64,000 nucleotides of DNA from positions 434,001 to 498,000 of the forward strand of contig CAWBYD010000002.1 of the NCBI GenBank assembly GCA_963792915.1, written 5' to 3'. The DNA comes from Solirubrobacter sp963792915. Its GTDB lineage: Bacteria; Actinomycetota; Thermoleophilia; Solirubrobacterales; Solirubrobacteraceae. This document shows, piece after piece, positions 44,325 to 52,769 of this stretch. The number at the start of each line of letters is the position of its first letter. Positions within the stretch are counted from its first letter, which is position 1. The notes beneath the pieces are model-generated. The model was not told the origin of the DNA and ran no database searches. It was given only the letters and a program-made list of their open reading frames with translations. The position numbers were made by a program, and so were the translations under genes.

Positions 44325-45754
44325 GCGACCGCCTCCAGCGCGACGTCGGCGGGCAGGGCATTCACGGCGCGCGTGCGGCGCTCGACCGCGGTCAGCACGA
44401 GCGTCGGCACGAGCGCGACGACGCTGATCGCGAGCACCCACCAGTAGGTGGAGGCGAACGCGCCGGCGATCCCGTCCGGAGTCGGCGTCGAGAGGCCGCT
44501 GATGCCGCTCTGCAGCACGACGGCGAGGATCGCGGTGCCGATCGAGCCGCCGACGCGCTGGAGCACGTTCAGCTGCGGCGTGGCGGTGTTGATCTGCTCC
44601 GGGCGCAGGACGGCGTAGGCGGCGGTCATGGACGGCATCATGGACATCCCGATGCCGAAGCCGCGCACCACCATCGCGGCGCCGATCGCCAGGAACGAGG
44701 TGTTGGCGTCGATGAGCACGAACGGGACCGTGGCGAGGATCGTGACGGTGCCGCCGATCAGCGACGTGAGGCCGCCGCCCAGGCGCTCGGTGACGCGGCC
44801 GGAGAGCGCCATCGCGAGCGCCGCGCCGATGCCCTGGGGCGCCAGCAGCAGGCCGGTGGACACGGCGTCCTCGTGGCGGACGAGCTGGAAGTAGAGCGGC
44901 ATCAGGACCATCGCGCCGAACAGCGCGGCGCCGAGCGCGGTCATCGTCACCGACGCGGCGGCAAAGGCGCGGTTGGCGTACAGGCGCACGTTCAGCAGCG
45001 GGTTGTCGATCCGCAGCGCGCGGACCACGAACGCGGCCACGAGCGCGACGCCGAGCGCGAACGGCACGATCACCGAGCCGGCGAGCAGGCTGCCGGCGGT
45101 GCCGCTCTCGGCCAGGCCGTACGTGATCCCGACGAGGCCGGTGGCGACCAGGCCGAGACCGATCGCGTCGAGCCGGCCCGCGGTCTGCGGCGCGGGCTCA
45201 CTGCGCGGCAGCAGCCGCATGGCGGCGACCACGGCGGCGACGCCGACCGGGAGGTTGACGAAGAAGATCCACTGCCAGCCGGCGTGCTCGAGCAGCAGGC
45301 CGCCGAGCGTGGGGCCGAAGACCGGCGCGAGGATGATCGGCACGCCGATCGCGCTCATCACGCGCGCCATGTTGGGCGGGCCGGCCGCGCGGACGAGGAT
45401 CATCTGGCCGATCGGCATGATCATGCCGCCGCCCAGGCCCTGCAGCACGCGCGCGGCGATCAGCGACTCGGCCGACCAGGCGAACCCGCACAGCGCGGAG
45501 CCGGCGGTGAAGAGGATCAGCGACATCACGTACAGGCGGCGGGCGCCGAAGCGCGCGGCGGCCCAGCCGGTGACGGGGATCACGGCGGCGAGCGCGAGCA
45601 TGTAGCCGGTGACGACCCACTGGATGCCGTCCAGCGAGGTGTGCAGGTCCTTGGAGAGCGTGTTGAGGGCGACGTTGACGATCGTCGTGTCGAGCACGGA
45701 CATGATCGCGCCCAGGATCACGACGGTGGCGATGCGCCAGAGGTGTCGGTTCAT
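44321..45754 (-). CDS. DHA2-type (EmrB/QacA) multidrug MFS transporter
   Basis: 477 residues, 14 hydrophobic segments expected of DHA2 drug:proton antiporters. Motif A-like GWAAARFGARRLYVMSLILF, motif D1-like SVLDTTIVNVALNTL, and motif C-like IGVPIILAPVFGPTLGGLLL are visible. Drug efflux controlled by the coupled MarR is the likely role. ATG 45754 with SD AAAGGA about 10 nt upstream. Confidence 0.92.
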   Translation of the reverse strand: MNRHLWRIATVVILGAIMSVLDTTIVNVALNTLSKDLHTSLDGIQWVVTGYMLALAAVIPVTGWAAARFGARRLYVMSLILFTAGSALCGFAWSAESLIAARVLQGLGGGMIMPIGQMILVRAAGPPNMARVMSAIGVPIILAPVFGPTLGGLLLEHAGWQWIFFVNLPVGVAAVVAAMRLLPRSEPAPQTAGRLDAIGLGLVATGLVGITYGLAESGTAGSLLAGSVIVPFALGVALVAAFVVRALRIDNPLLNVRLYANRAFAAASVTMTALGAALFGAMVLMPLYFQLVRHEDAVSTGLLLAPQGIGAALAMALSGRVTERLGGGLTSLIGGTVTILATVPFVLIDANTSFLAIGAAMVVRGFGIGMSMMPSMTAAYAVLRPEQINTATPQLNVLQRVGGSIGTAILAVVLQSGISGLSTPTPDGIAGAFASTYWWVLAISVVALVPTLVLTAVERRTRAVNALPADVALEAVA

Positions 45755-45780
45755 TGTCTAAGTATCCTTTCGATGCCAAA

Positions 45781-45809
45781 AGGTTAGCTACTGAAGTATT
45801 CGACTTCAA
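45781..45809 (-). promoter_or_regulatory. Promoter of the MFS-marR operon
   Basis: On the minus strand, TTGAAG (45809-45804) and TAACCT (45786-45781) are separated by 17 bp, followed by AAAGGA and ATG 45754. The spacer carries the inverted repeat described separately. Confidence 0.6.
45792..45808. promoter_or_regulatory. Candidate MarR operator
   Basis: TGAAGT-ATTCG-ACTTCA, a perfect 6-bp inverted repeat with 5-bp centre, lying between the -35 and -10 boxes of the MFS-marR promoter. Size and location match MarR binding sites. A second imperfect dyad (AGTATCCTTT / AAAGG...TACT, ~45760-45792) lies toward the start codon. Confidence 0.55.
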
Positions 45810-45840
45810 GAGGCCGTAACTTGAGCCGGCAGCGCGCCTC

Positions 45841-45846
45841 TAGACT
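45841..45846 (+). promoter_or_regulatory. Candidate -10 box for leaderless ispG
   Basis: TAGACT ends 8 nt before the ispG ATG; no SD sequence is visible in the gap GGGAGCCA beyond a weak GGGAG. A TTGAGC lies 14 bp upstream, too close for a standard -35. Confidence 0.35.
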
Positions 45847-45854
45847 GGGAGCCA

Positions 45855-47096
45855 ATGGCTTCGCAGCGCTCAGTGAACGTCGGCGGCGTGCAGATCGGCG
45901 GCGGCGCGCCGGTCGTGGTGCAGACGATGACCAAGACCGAGACCGCCAATCTGCAGGCGACGATGGATCAGATCCGGCGTGTCGCCGACGCGGGCGCCGA
46001 CATCGTGCGCGTGGCCGTGCCGCGCGACAAGGACATCGACGCGCTGCGGACGATCGTCGTCGAATCGCCGATCCCGGTGATCGCCGACATCCACTTCAAC
46101 CACACGCTGGCGTTGAAGGCGATCGACGCGGGCGCGCACTGCATCCGCCTGAACCCGGGCAACATCGGCGGGCCGGAGAAGGTCGCCGAAGTGGCCGACC
46201 GGGCACGCGCGAAGGGCACGCCGATGCGGATCGGCGTCAACTCGGGCTCGCTGCCCAAGCACCTGCACGAGCTCGAGTTCGAGAACCCGGTCGAGGCGCT
46301 GGTTACTGCCGGGGTCGAGTTCGTCGAGCTGATGGAGCGCCTGGACTTCAGGGACTTCAAGGTCTCGATCAAGTCGACGAACGTGCCCAACACGATCGCC
46401 GCGAACCGCCTGCTGAGCGAGCGGATCCCGTACCCGCTGCACCTCGGCATCACCGAGGCCGGGACCAAGTGGTCGGGCTCGCTGAAGTCGGCCGTCGGCC
46501 TCGGCACGCTGCTCGCCGACGGCATCGGCGACACGATCCGCATCTCCCTGAGCACGTTCCACGCGGAAGAGGAGGTCAAGGTCGCGTGGGAGATCCTCAA
46601 GGCGCTCAAGCTGCGCGAGCGCGGCCCGGTCCTGATCGCGTGCCCGACGTGCGGGCGGCTGCAGTTCGACATGGACTCGGTCGTCGCCGAGGTCGAGCGC
46701 CGGCTCGAGGCCTATGAGGACCCGATCGAGGTCTCGGTGCTCGGCTGCGCCGTCAACGGCATCGGCGAGGCGCGCCACGCCGACTTCGGCATCACCGGCG
46801 CCAAGGACATGGGGATGATCTACTCCAAGGGCGAGCCGCTGAAGAAGGTCCGCACCGAGGACCTCGTCGACGAATTGTTCACCGAGATCGACAAGTACTA
46901 CGCCGCCGGCAAGCGCGTAGCGCGCGACGAGCGGGCCGCCGCCGAGGCCGCCGCGTGGCTCGCCTCCGAGGAGGACGCGACGGCGATGACGCCGGAGCGG
47001 CTCGCGCTGCTCGAGGCCGAGCAGGCGCGCGCGGACGCCGACGCGATCGACGAGGCGGTCTCCCCGGTCGACGGGCGCCGCTTCACGCGCGCCTGA
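45855..47096 (+). CDS. ispG: 4-hydroxy-3-methylbut-2-enyl-diphosphate synthase
   Basis: Penultimate step of the MEP pathway; 4Fe-4S enzyme reducing MEcPP to HMBPP. 413 residues. TIM barrel with ADIHFNHTLALKAID and IRLNPGNIGG; cluster Cys residues in ACPTCGR and LGCAVNGIGEARHAD, with the Glu ligand region after. The C-terminal ~50 residues are an Ala/Glu-rich helical tail beyond the usual end. ATG 45855. Usually next to rseP and proS; both are in this window but separated. Confidence 0.94.
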   Translation: MASQRSVNVGGVQIGGGAPVVVQTMTKTETANLQATMDQIRRVADAGADIVRVAVPRDKDIDALRTIVVESPIPVIADIHFNHTLALKAIDAGAHCIRLNPGNIGGPEKVAEVADRARAKGTPMRIGVNSGSLPKHLHELEFENPVEALVTAGVEFVELMERLDFRDFKVSIKSTNVPNTIAANRLLSERIPYPLHLGITEAGTKWSGSLKSAVGLGTLLADGIGDTIRISLSTFHAEEEVKVAWEILKALKLRERGPVLIACPTCGRLQFDMDSVVAEVERRLEAYEDPIEVSVLGCAVNGIGEARHADFGITGAKDMGMIYSKGEPLKKVRTEDLVDELFTEIDKYYAAGKRVARDERAAAEAAAWLASEEDATAMTPERLALLEAEQARADADAIDEAVSPVDGRRFTRA

Positions 47097-47151
47097 GACG
47101 CGCCGACACCAGGCGGCTCGGCTAGGCGCCGGCCCGCCTCGAGCAGTCCCT

Positions 47152-48309
47152 CTAGGGACACGCCGGGCGCTTGGCGCCTTTGCCGATCGGCGCGTACGCG
47201 CCGCTGCGCTGGTGCAGCTTGGCGACGAAGACGTGGCCGGCGGCGGCCCAGACCGCGACGCCGCGGCCGTCCGGCGCCGCGCCGGCGCGCGGCGCGGCCG
47301 GGGCGCCGGTGAGCCGCGCGAGCGTCGTGGTGCGCCCGAAGCCGCGCTTGCGAGGCCCGGTGCGCGTGTAGAGCAGGCAGCCGCCGGTCGCGGCCACGAC
47401 GTGCACGCGGCCGCCGCCATCCTCGATCATCGCCGCGCCGCCCCCGCCGACCAGCGCATCGGCGCCGAACTGCCGCGCCTTGCCCCAGCTGCCCGTGAAC
47501 GGCAGCAGCGCGAACGGGGCGAGATCGTCGCGCGTCTGCTGCGCGAGCGTCCGCTGCGCGAGCAGGAACGTGCCGCGGGGGCCGGTCGCGAGCTCCGGGC
47601 CGGCGACGGCCCTCGGGGCGCTCCAGGCGCCGGCGTCGTACGGGTCGCCGCCGCCGAAGACCCGCGCCGACTGCGTGCCGGCGGCGATCATGCGGCCGTC
47701 GGCCAGCACGGCCAGGCGCGCCGCGCCCGGGCCCAGATCGCCGAGGTTGAGCGTGCGCGGCTGCTCGCCCGCCAGCGGCGCCTGCTGGAAGATCACGCCG
47801 CCCGCGGTCGGCGCGAGCGTGACGACGCCCTGCCCGTCTGCGCTCAGCGCCGTCGCCGTGTGGCCGAACGCGCCCGTGGCGACGGCGCTCGGGCCCCGCC
47901 AGGTCGCTCCGCCGTCGGCGGACACGCGGACCCAGGTCGTCCCGTACGGGCCCTCGATGCCGCTGTCACGCGTGTCCTGGATGATCAGCAGCGTCCCGTC
48001 GGCCCGGCGCAGGATCGCGACCGGCCCGAAGATGTTCCTCAGCGCCAGGAACTGGCGCACGTCGCACGCCGTGGCGCGGCGCGCCAGCCGGCAGTACATC
48101 TCGCCGCCCCTGACGGTCCACGCGATGTGCGCCGTTCCCGCCGCGTCGACCGCGACCGCCGGCCCGCCGCCGGGCCCGAGGTCGAGCGGCGCGGCACCGC
48201 TCCGCGCGGCTGGAGGGGCGGCGGCGTGCGCGCCCGGGCCGGGTTCCCGTGGCGCGGCGCCCGCCGGCGCGGCCAGTGCGAGCGCCACGAGCCCCACGCG
48301 CAGGCTCAT
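47152..48309 (-). CDS. Secreted Asp-box (sialidase/BNR-like) beta-propeller protein
   Basis: 385 residues with a short signal peptide (MSLRVGLVALALAAPAGAAP) and strand-rich repeats resembling a six-bladed sialidase-like propeller. One clear Asp-box, VSADGGATW (S-x-D-x-G-x-T-W). Catalytic Arg triad of true sialidases was not recognised, so enzymatic activity is uncertain. The ATG overlaps the methyltransferase stop; last gene of a four-gene overlapping minus-strand operon that starts at 52065. Confidence 0.75.
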   Translation of the reverse strand: MSLRVGLVALALAAPAGAAPREPGPGAHAAAPPAARSGAAPLDLGPGGGPAVAVDAAGTAHIAWTVRGGEMYCRLARRATACDVRQFLALRNIFGPVAILRRADGTLLIIQDTRDSGIEGPYGTTWVRVSADGGATWRGPSAVATGAFGHTATALSADGQGVVTLAPTAGGVIFQQAPLAGEQPRTLNLGDLGPGAARLAVLADGRMIAAGTQSARVFGGGDPYDAGAWSAPRAVAGPELATGPRGTFLLAQRTLAQQTRDDLAPFALLPFTGSWGKARQFGADALVGGGGAAMIEDGGGRVHVVAATGGCLLYTRTGPRKRGFGRTTTLARLTGAPAAPRAGAAPDGRGVAVWAAAGHVFVAKLHQRSGAYAPIGKGAKRPACP

Positions 48310-49046
48310 CGCTCCGCCAGCAGCGCGTAGTGCACCGTGAACCAGCGCTCGACCGCGCGCGGCGCCACGCGCCAGGCGCCGGCTCGCACGGCCCATTTGA
48401 GGCTGGCGGCCCAGCGCGCACGGCGCGTCGCGGCGAAGAACGCGTGGTGCGCGCGCGGCAGCGGGTCGCTCAGCTCCGCCGTGCAGCGCAGCCCGGCGCC
48501 GGATACGAGCGCGCGCACGTCGGCGCGCGAGAACGCGTGCAGGTGCCCGATCCGCGCCGCCTCGGCGCGCTTGGCCGGGCGCGCGGCCGAGCGGTTGGCC
48601 TCGAGCGGCACCTCGACCAGCACGCGGCGCGCCACCCGCGCCGCTTCGGCCAGCAGCGGTGCCGGATCGGCCACGTGCTCGACCACGTGCGAGAGCACCG
48701 CGAGGTCGTACGTGGCATCGGCGGCCGGCACGTGCGCCCCGTCATAGGCCTCCAGGCGCCCCGCGCGCGCGATCTGCCGCGCCCGCGCCAGCTCGATCGC
48801 CGTCGTGGAGAGCTCGAAGCCGTCGAACCGCGCCGCCGGCCACGCCGCCGCCAGCTGCTCGAGCAGCGCGCCGTCGCCGCACCCGATCTCCACCACGGTG
48901 CGAGGCGCCGGGCACAGCCTGACGGCGTGGGCGGCCTTCGAGCGCGCGCCGAGGGCCCGCCAGCGCCCCATCCGTGCGGCCTCGACCGGGTCGGAGACCG
49001 CGTACCCCGCCGCGTAGAACGCCGCCGAGTCCTGCTCGGCGGTCAT
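48306..49046 (-). CDS. Class I SAM-dependent methyltransferase
   Basis: 246 residues. Motif I VVEIGCGDGALLEQLAA, motif II region RFDGFELSTTAIELARA, then DLAVLSHVVEHVADPAPLLAE and VARRVLVEVPLEANRSA, the pattern of Methyltransf_11/23 proteins acting on lipids or glycans. Overlaps both neighbours (ATGA at each end). Placement among glycosidases suggests sugar or glycan methylation, which is inference. Confidence 0.85.
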   Translation of the reverse strand: MTAEQDSAAFYAAGYAVSDPVEAARMGRWRALGARSKAAHAVRLCPAPRTVVEIGCGDGALLEQLAAAWPAARFDGFELSTTAIELARARQIARAGRLEAYDGAHVPAADATYDLAVLSHVVEHVADPAPLLAEAARVARRVLVEVPLEANRSAARPAKRAEAARIGHLHAFSRADVRALVSGAGLRCTAELSDPLPRAHHAFFAATRRARWAASLKWAVRAGAWRVAPRAVERWFTVHYALLAER

Positions 49047-50542
49047 CCGGAAGCGATCGCCGCCGCCGCTCGCAGCGGGCCGTGCTGGGTGACGCCGAGG
49101 TCGACGATGCCCGACAGCCGCGGCGCCGGATCGAGGTCGGTGGCCGTGGGCAGCGGCGTCCAGCTGTAGCGATACGACGCGCCGAGCACGACCGGGATGT
49201 GCTTGGACCAGCTGCCGTCGGCGGCCGTCGGCACCGTGATCAGCGGCTCGAAGCTCCGCTCGCCGCGCCCGCGGATCAGGACCGTCACGCGCGGCAGCGC
49301 CGCCGGCCGGACCTGGCCCCACAGCAGCGCACCGGACGTCCCGCGGTCGATCACGAACGGCGCGGCGAACGTGCTCAGCACCGGCTTGGGCTTGCCCGAC
49401 ACGAAGCGCAGGCCGCTCTGCCAGCCCGAATAGGCACGCGTCCCGCGCCCGCGGTAGACGACGGGCTCGTCCTCCCACTGGTAGTAGGAGAGGCTGCGCA
49501 CACGCGGCCAGCGCCAGGCGATGAACGCCGCCTCCTGCAGGTAGCGGGTCTGCTGGGCGAGCGTGATCCCGATCGCGTGGTCGGGCGGGGAGGTCTGGTA
49601 GCCGAACTCGGTCAGATGCACGGGTATGCCCGCCCGCCCGAGCCGCTCCGAGCGGCCTAGCCGGTCGAGCACCGCGAACAGCCGCCCCAGGTCGGCGAAC
49701 TGCGCCTCGTTGGTGTCCGGGTTGCGCTCGTCGGGCGCGCGCAGCACCGGGTGCGGGTGATAGCCGAACGCGTCCGCCGTCGCCGGCCTGAAGCGCTGGC
49801 ACCAGCCGCCGTGCAGCGGCCGGTAGGCGGCGTCCACGCACGCCATCGAGCGCAGGAACGGCAGCGGCGCCATCGGCGTGCTGCGGCTGCGCGGCGCGTC
49901 GCCGATCGGGGCCAGCTCGCCCATCAGCACCTCGCTGCCCGGGTCGGCGGTGTGGATGGCGGGCACGGCCGCGCGGACGAGCTGGCGGTAGACGTGCGGG
50001 GAGACCGGCGTGCACGTGCGCCGCGTCGGGCACGACCACTGCGGTTGCAGCCACCCCGGCTGGTTGGGCTCGTTCCAGATCAGATAGCGGTCCACGGAGT
50101 CGCGGTAGCGCGCCGCGACGGCGTGCGCGAACGCGCCGAAGGCCGTCGCCGAAGGCTCCCACAACGGGTTGTGGCGGCTCGGATCGCGGCTCGTCCAGAG
50201 CGGGCCGGGCCCCGTGACGGTCAGCATCACCTTCAGCCCCGCCGCGCGCGCGACGGACACCGCGCCGTCGAGCGTCGCCCACTGGTAGTGGCGATCGGCG
50301 GGGTCTGACGGGTGAAAGTCGTGCGGGCGCCTGGCCGGCGCGATCTGCCCCCAGCGCGCGTGGATGCGGACGATGTCGACGCCCTCGGCCTTCCAATCGG
50401 CCGCGGCCTGCTCGGCCACCACCGGATCGGAGACGATCAGGCGCTCGTCCTCCATCCCGACCTCGAGGCCCGCGGCGCGCGCAGGCGCCGCGACGGCGCC
50501 GAGCGCCGCCGCGACGAGCAGGACGAGCCGGACGGCCCTCAC
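49043..50542 (-). CDS. Secreted clan-A-type glycoside hydrolase (copy 2 of a tandem pair)
   Basis: 499 residues. Signal peptide ~1-24 (RLVLLVAAALGAVAAPARA). TIM-barrel glycosidase of the GH5/GH39 kind: acid/base Glu158 in IWNEPNQPGW and nucleophile Glu312 in HLTEFGYQT, with YHPHP between. After ~residue 400 a small beta domain (LLWGQVRPAALPRVTVLIRG). Homologous along its length to the gene immediately upstream. GTG 50542 overlaps that gene's stop. Substrate unknown. Confidence 0.82.
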   Translation of the reverse strand: MRAVRLVLLVAAALGAVAAPARAAGLEVGMEDERLIVSDPVVAEQAAADWKAEGVDIVRIHARWGQIAPARRPHDFHPSDPADRHYQWATLDGAVSVARAAGLKVMLTVTGPGPLWTSRDPSRHNPLWEPSATAFGAFAHAVAARYRDSVDRYLIWNEPNQPGWLQPQWSCPTRRTCTPVSPHVYRQLVRAAVPAIHTADPGSEVLMGELAPIGDAPRSRSTPMAPLPFLRSMACVDAAYRPLHGGWCQRFRPATADAFGYHPHPVLRAPDERNPDTNEAQFADLGRLFAVLDRLGRSERLGRAGIPVHLTEFGYQTSPPDHAIGITLAQQTRYLQEAAFIAWRWPRVRSLSYYQWEDEPVVYRGRGTRAYSGWQSGLRFVSGKPKPVLSTFAAPFVIDRGTSGALLWGQVRPAALPRVTVLIRGRGERSFEPLITVPTAADGSWSKHIPVVLGASYRYSWTPLPTATDLDPAPRLSGIVDLGVTQHGPLRAAAAIASG

Positions 50543-52065
50543 TTCGGGGCGGACTGCGCCTGACGCGAGACGAGCCCGTTCCAGCGCAGCCGCCACAGCG
50601 AGCCCGAAGAAGCCGGCACGGTGGCGGTGAACTGCCCCTTCAGCGACGTCACGGTGACCGTCTGCACCGTGGTGAACGGGCTGCCGGGCCCGGCGGCGCT
50701 CTGGATCTCGACCGTCTGCGCGGTGCTGTCGTCGGCCGGCCGCACCTGCCCGTAGACGAGCACGTTCGCGCTCTGGCTGACGACCCAGATCGGCAGCTTG
50801 TACGCGTCGTATGACGGCTTGTGCGCGCCGCTGCCGAAGAACCGCAGCCCCATCTGGAAGCCCGCCGGGATGTTCTTGTCGTCGACGATCTTGTACTGCG
50901 CGACCGTCTTCACCCGCGGATTGTTGTACGCGATCCAGTCGGACTGGTTGATGTACTCGGCCTGCTGATCGAGCGTCACGCCGAACAGCGTGTCAGGTGG
51001 CGTCTGCCAGCCGTGCTCGGTGTAGTAGATCGGCAGGTGCGCGGGGATCCGCTTGGCCTTGGCGGCCTGGTCGAGCAGCGTCGAGAGCCGCGACGAGGCG
51101 CCGATCGTGATCTCGCCCGGGTTGGTGCGCGAGAGCGGCGGCTGCGACCCGCCGCGGTTGTACGGGTGATGCGCGTAGCCGGCGACCGCGAGCCTCTTGA
51201 AGTGCCCGCAGTGCTGGTCGGACGCCTTGGATCCGGTCAGCCGGTGACCGCGGCTGTCGAGGCAGAAGACGCCGCGCAGGAACACCTCCGGCGAGGTCTT
51301 GAGGATCCGGTTCGTGCACGAGAGCGGCACGCGCGCGGCGCGCTGGGTCGAGCAGCCCGACGGGTCGTCGCCCAGCGGCGCCGTCTCCCCGAGCAGGATC
51401 GTCTGGTTGCGGTGCCCGGTCCCGCGCAGGCCCGCGATCGCCGACGCCGCCAGCGCGCGGTAGGACGACGCGGACGTGAGCAGGCCGCTCGAGCCCGACT
51501 TCTCGTACTGCGGCGCGAGCCACGCGCGCAGGTTCGGCTCGTTCCAGATCGACCACATCGTGACGGTCGGGTAGCGCTTGCCGAGCGCGCGCACGAACGC
51601 GCCGTACAGCTGCGGGTTCGGCTTGCAGGTGCTGCGCGCCTTGACCGAGCCCTTGCAGCGCGACGCCCAGGCGGGAATCGGCCCGGTGGGGGTGAGCAGC
51701 GGCTGCATGCCGCGCGCCTGCGCGCCGGCGACGAACGAGTCCAGCTGGCTGAACACGCCCGCCGGGTAGGCGTTCGGATTCTTGCCGTCGAAGCGCTTCG
51801 GCTTCTTCGTCGAGGTCGGGCTGGGCGCGTACTTGGACCAGATCACGTTGGCGCGGATCACGTCCGCCCCGAGCGCCTTGGCCTCGTCCAGCGCCGATGA
51901 CTGCACGGCGGGTCCGGAGTCGAGCATCAGCGTCTCGTCCTCGATCAGCGACAGCTGGTCGGTCGAGGCGTGGGCGGGTGCGGCGGGCGCCAGCGCGGCG
52001 CAGGCCACGACCACGGCGAGGACCCGCCGGGTGCGGCGTCGGGACGTCTGAGTCATCAAGGACAT
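50539..52065 (-). CDS. Secreted clan-A-type glycoside hydrolase (copy 1 of a tandem pair)
   Basis: 508 residues. Twin-Arg-like basic N-terminus (SRRRTRRVLAVVVACAALAP) and signal cleavage near AHAS. Catalytic Glu176 in SIWNEPNLRAW and Glu350 in IYYTEHGWQTPP; C-terminal beta domain with NVLVYGQVRPADDSTA. Shares with copy 2 the segments LLGETAPLGD / MGELAPIGD, HHPY / YHPHP, and the GLRF...KP...YGQVRPA end. ATG 52065 or 52056. First gene of the minus-strand operon; sodA lies just upstream on the same strand. Confidence 0.82.
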   Translation of the reverse strand: MSLMTQTSRRRTRRVLAVVVACAALAPAAPAHASTDQLSLIEDETLMLDSGPAVQSSALDEAKALGADVIRANVIWSKYAPSPTSTKKPKRFDGKNPNAYPAGVFSQLDSFVAGAQARGMQPLLTPTGPIPAWASRCKGSVKARSTCKPNPQLYGAFVRALGKRYPTVTMWSIWNEPNLRAWLAPQYEKSGSSGLLTSASSYRALAASAIAGLRGTGHRNQTILLGETAPLGDDPSGCSTQRAARVPLSCTNRILKTSPEVFLRGVFCLDSRGHRLTGSKASDQHCGHFKRLAVAGYAHHPYNRGGSQPPLSRTNPGEITIGASSRLSTLLDQAAKAKRIPAHLPIYYTEHGWQTPPDTLFGVTLDQQAEYINQSDWIAYNNPRVKTVAQYKIVDDKNIPAGFQMGLRFFGSGAHKPSYDAYKLPIWVVSQSANVLVYGQVRPADDSTAQTVEIQSAAGPGSPFTTVQTVTVTSLKGQFTATVPASSGSLWRLRWNGLVSRQAQSAPK

Positions 52066-52094
52066 TCCAACGCCACGCCCGGACGGGAGTTGCG

Positions 52095-52700
52095 CTATGC
52101 GGCGGCCGCGTAGAGCTCGGCGACCTTTGCCCAGTTGATCACGTTCCAGACCGCGTCCAGGTAGTCCGGGCGCTTGTTCTGGTAGCGGAGGTAGTACGCG
52201 TGCTCCCAGACATCGACGCCCAGCAGCGGCGTCTGGCCGGCCGAGATCGGGTTGTCCTGGTTGGGCGTGCTGGTGATCGCCAGCCCGGAGCCGTCGTGCA
52301 CGAGCCAGGCCCAGCCGGAGCCGAACTGGTTGACGCCGGCGTCCTTGAACTTCGCCTTGAAGTCGTCGAAGGAGCCGAACGCCGCGTCGATCGCGGCCCC
52401 GAGGGCACCCTCCGGAGCGCCGCCGCCGGTGGGCGAGAGCCACTCCCAGAACAGGCTGTGGTTGTAGTGGCCGCCGCCGTTGTTGCGGACGGCCTTCTGC
52501 TTGTCGGCGGGCAGCGAATCGAGGCTCTTGAGCACGTCGTCGATCGGCTTGCCGTCGAAATCGGTGCCCGCGAGCGCCGCGTTGACCTTGTCGACGTACG
52601 CCTGATGATGCTTGTCGTGGTGGATCTGCATCGTCTGCGCGTCGATGTGCGGCTCGAGCGCGGCGTAGTCGTAGGGCAGCGGCGGGACTTCGTAAGCCAT
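52095..52700 (-). CDS. sodA: Superoxide dismutase, Fe/Mn family (Mn-like)
   Basis: Dismutes superoxide in the cytoplasm. 201 residues. Metal ligands His27, His81 (NHSLFW), Asp163 and His167 (GVDVWEHAYYL). The Gly-rich GGGHYNH together with Gln in PNQDNPIS is the usual Mn pattern, so Mn is likelier than Fe. ATG 52700 with SD GGAGGA. Divergent from proS. Confidence 0.95.
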   Translation of the reverse strand: MAYEVPPLPYDYAALEPHIDAQTMQIHHDKHHQAYVDKVNAALAGTDFDGKPIDDVLKSLDSLPADKQKAVRNNGGGHYNHSLFWEWLSPTGGGAPEGALGAAIDAAFGSFDDFKAKFKDAGVNQFGSGWAWLVHDGSGLAITSTPNQDNPISAGQTPLLGVDVWEHAYYLRYQNKRPDYLDAVWNVINWAKVAELYAAAA

Positions 52701-52753
52701 GGGATCCTCCCGGGGAGCTTCGAACCTTGGTGCGCCCTGCGTTCTATCACCAC

Positions 52754-52759
52754 TAGGCT
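52754..52759 (+). promoter_or_regulatory. Candidate -10 box for leaderless proS
   Basis: TAGGCT lies 10 nt before the proS ATG and no SD is visible between them (CTCCCACCCG). Confidence 0.35.
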
Positions 52760-52769
52760 CTCCCACCCG

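Noticed and set aside
50296..50312. GGGGTCTGACGGGTG resembling the palindromic repeat
   Set aside because: The right half is GACGGG, not GACCCC, the flanks do not match, and it encodes native glycosidase sequence (HPSDPADRHY).
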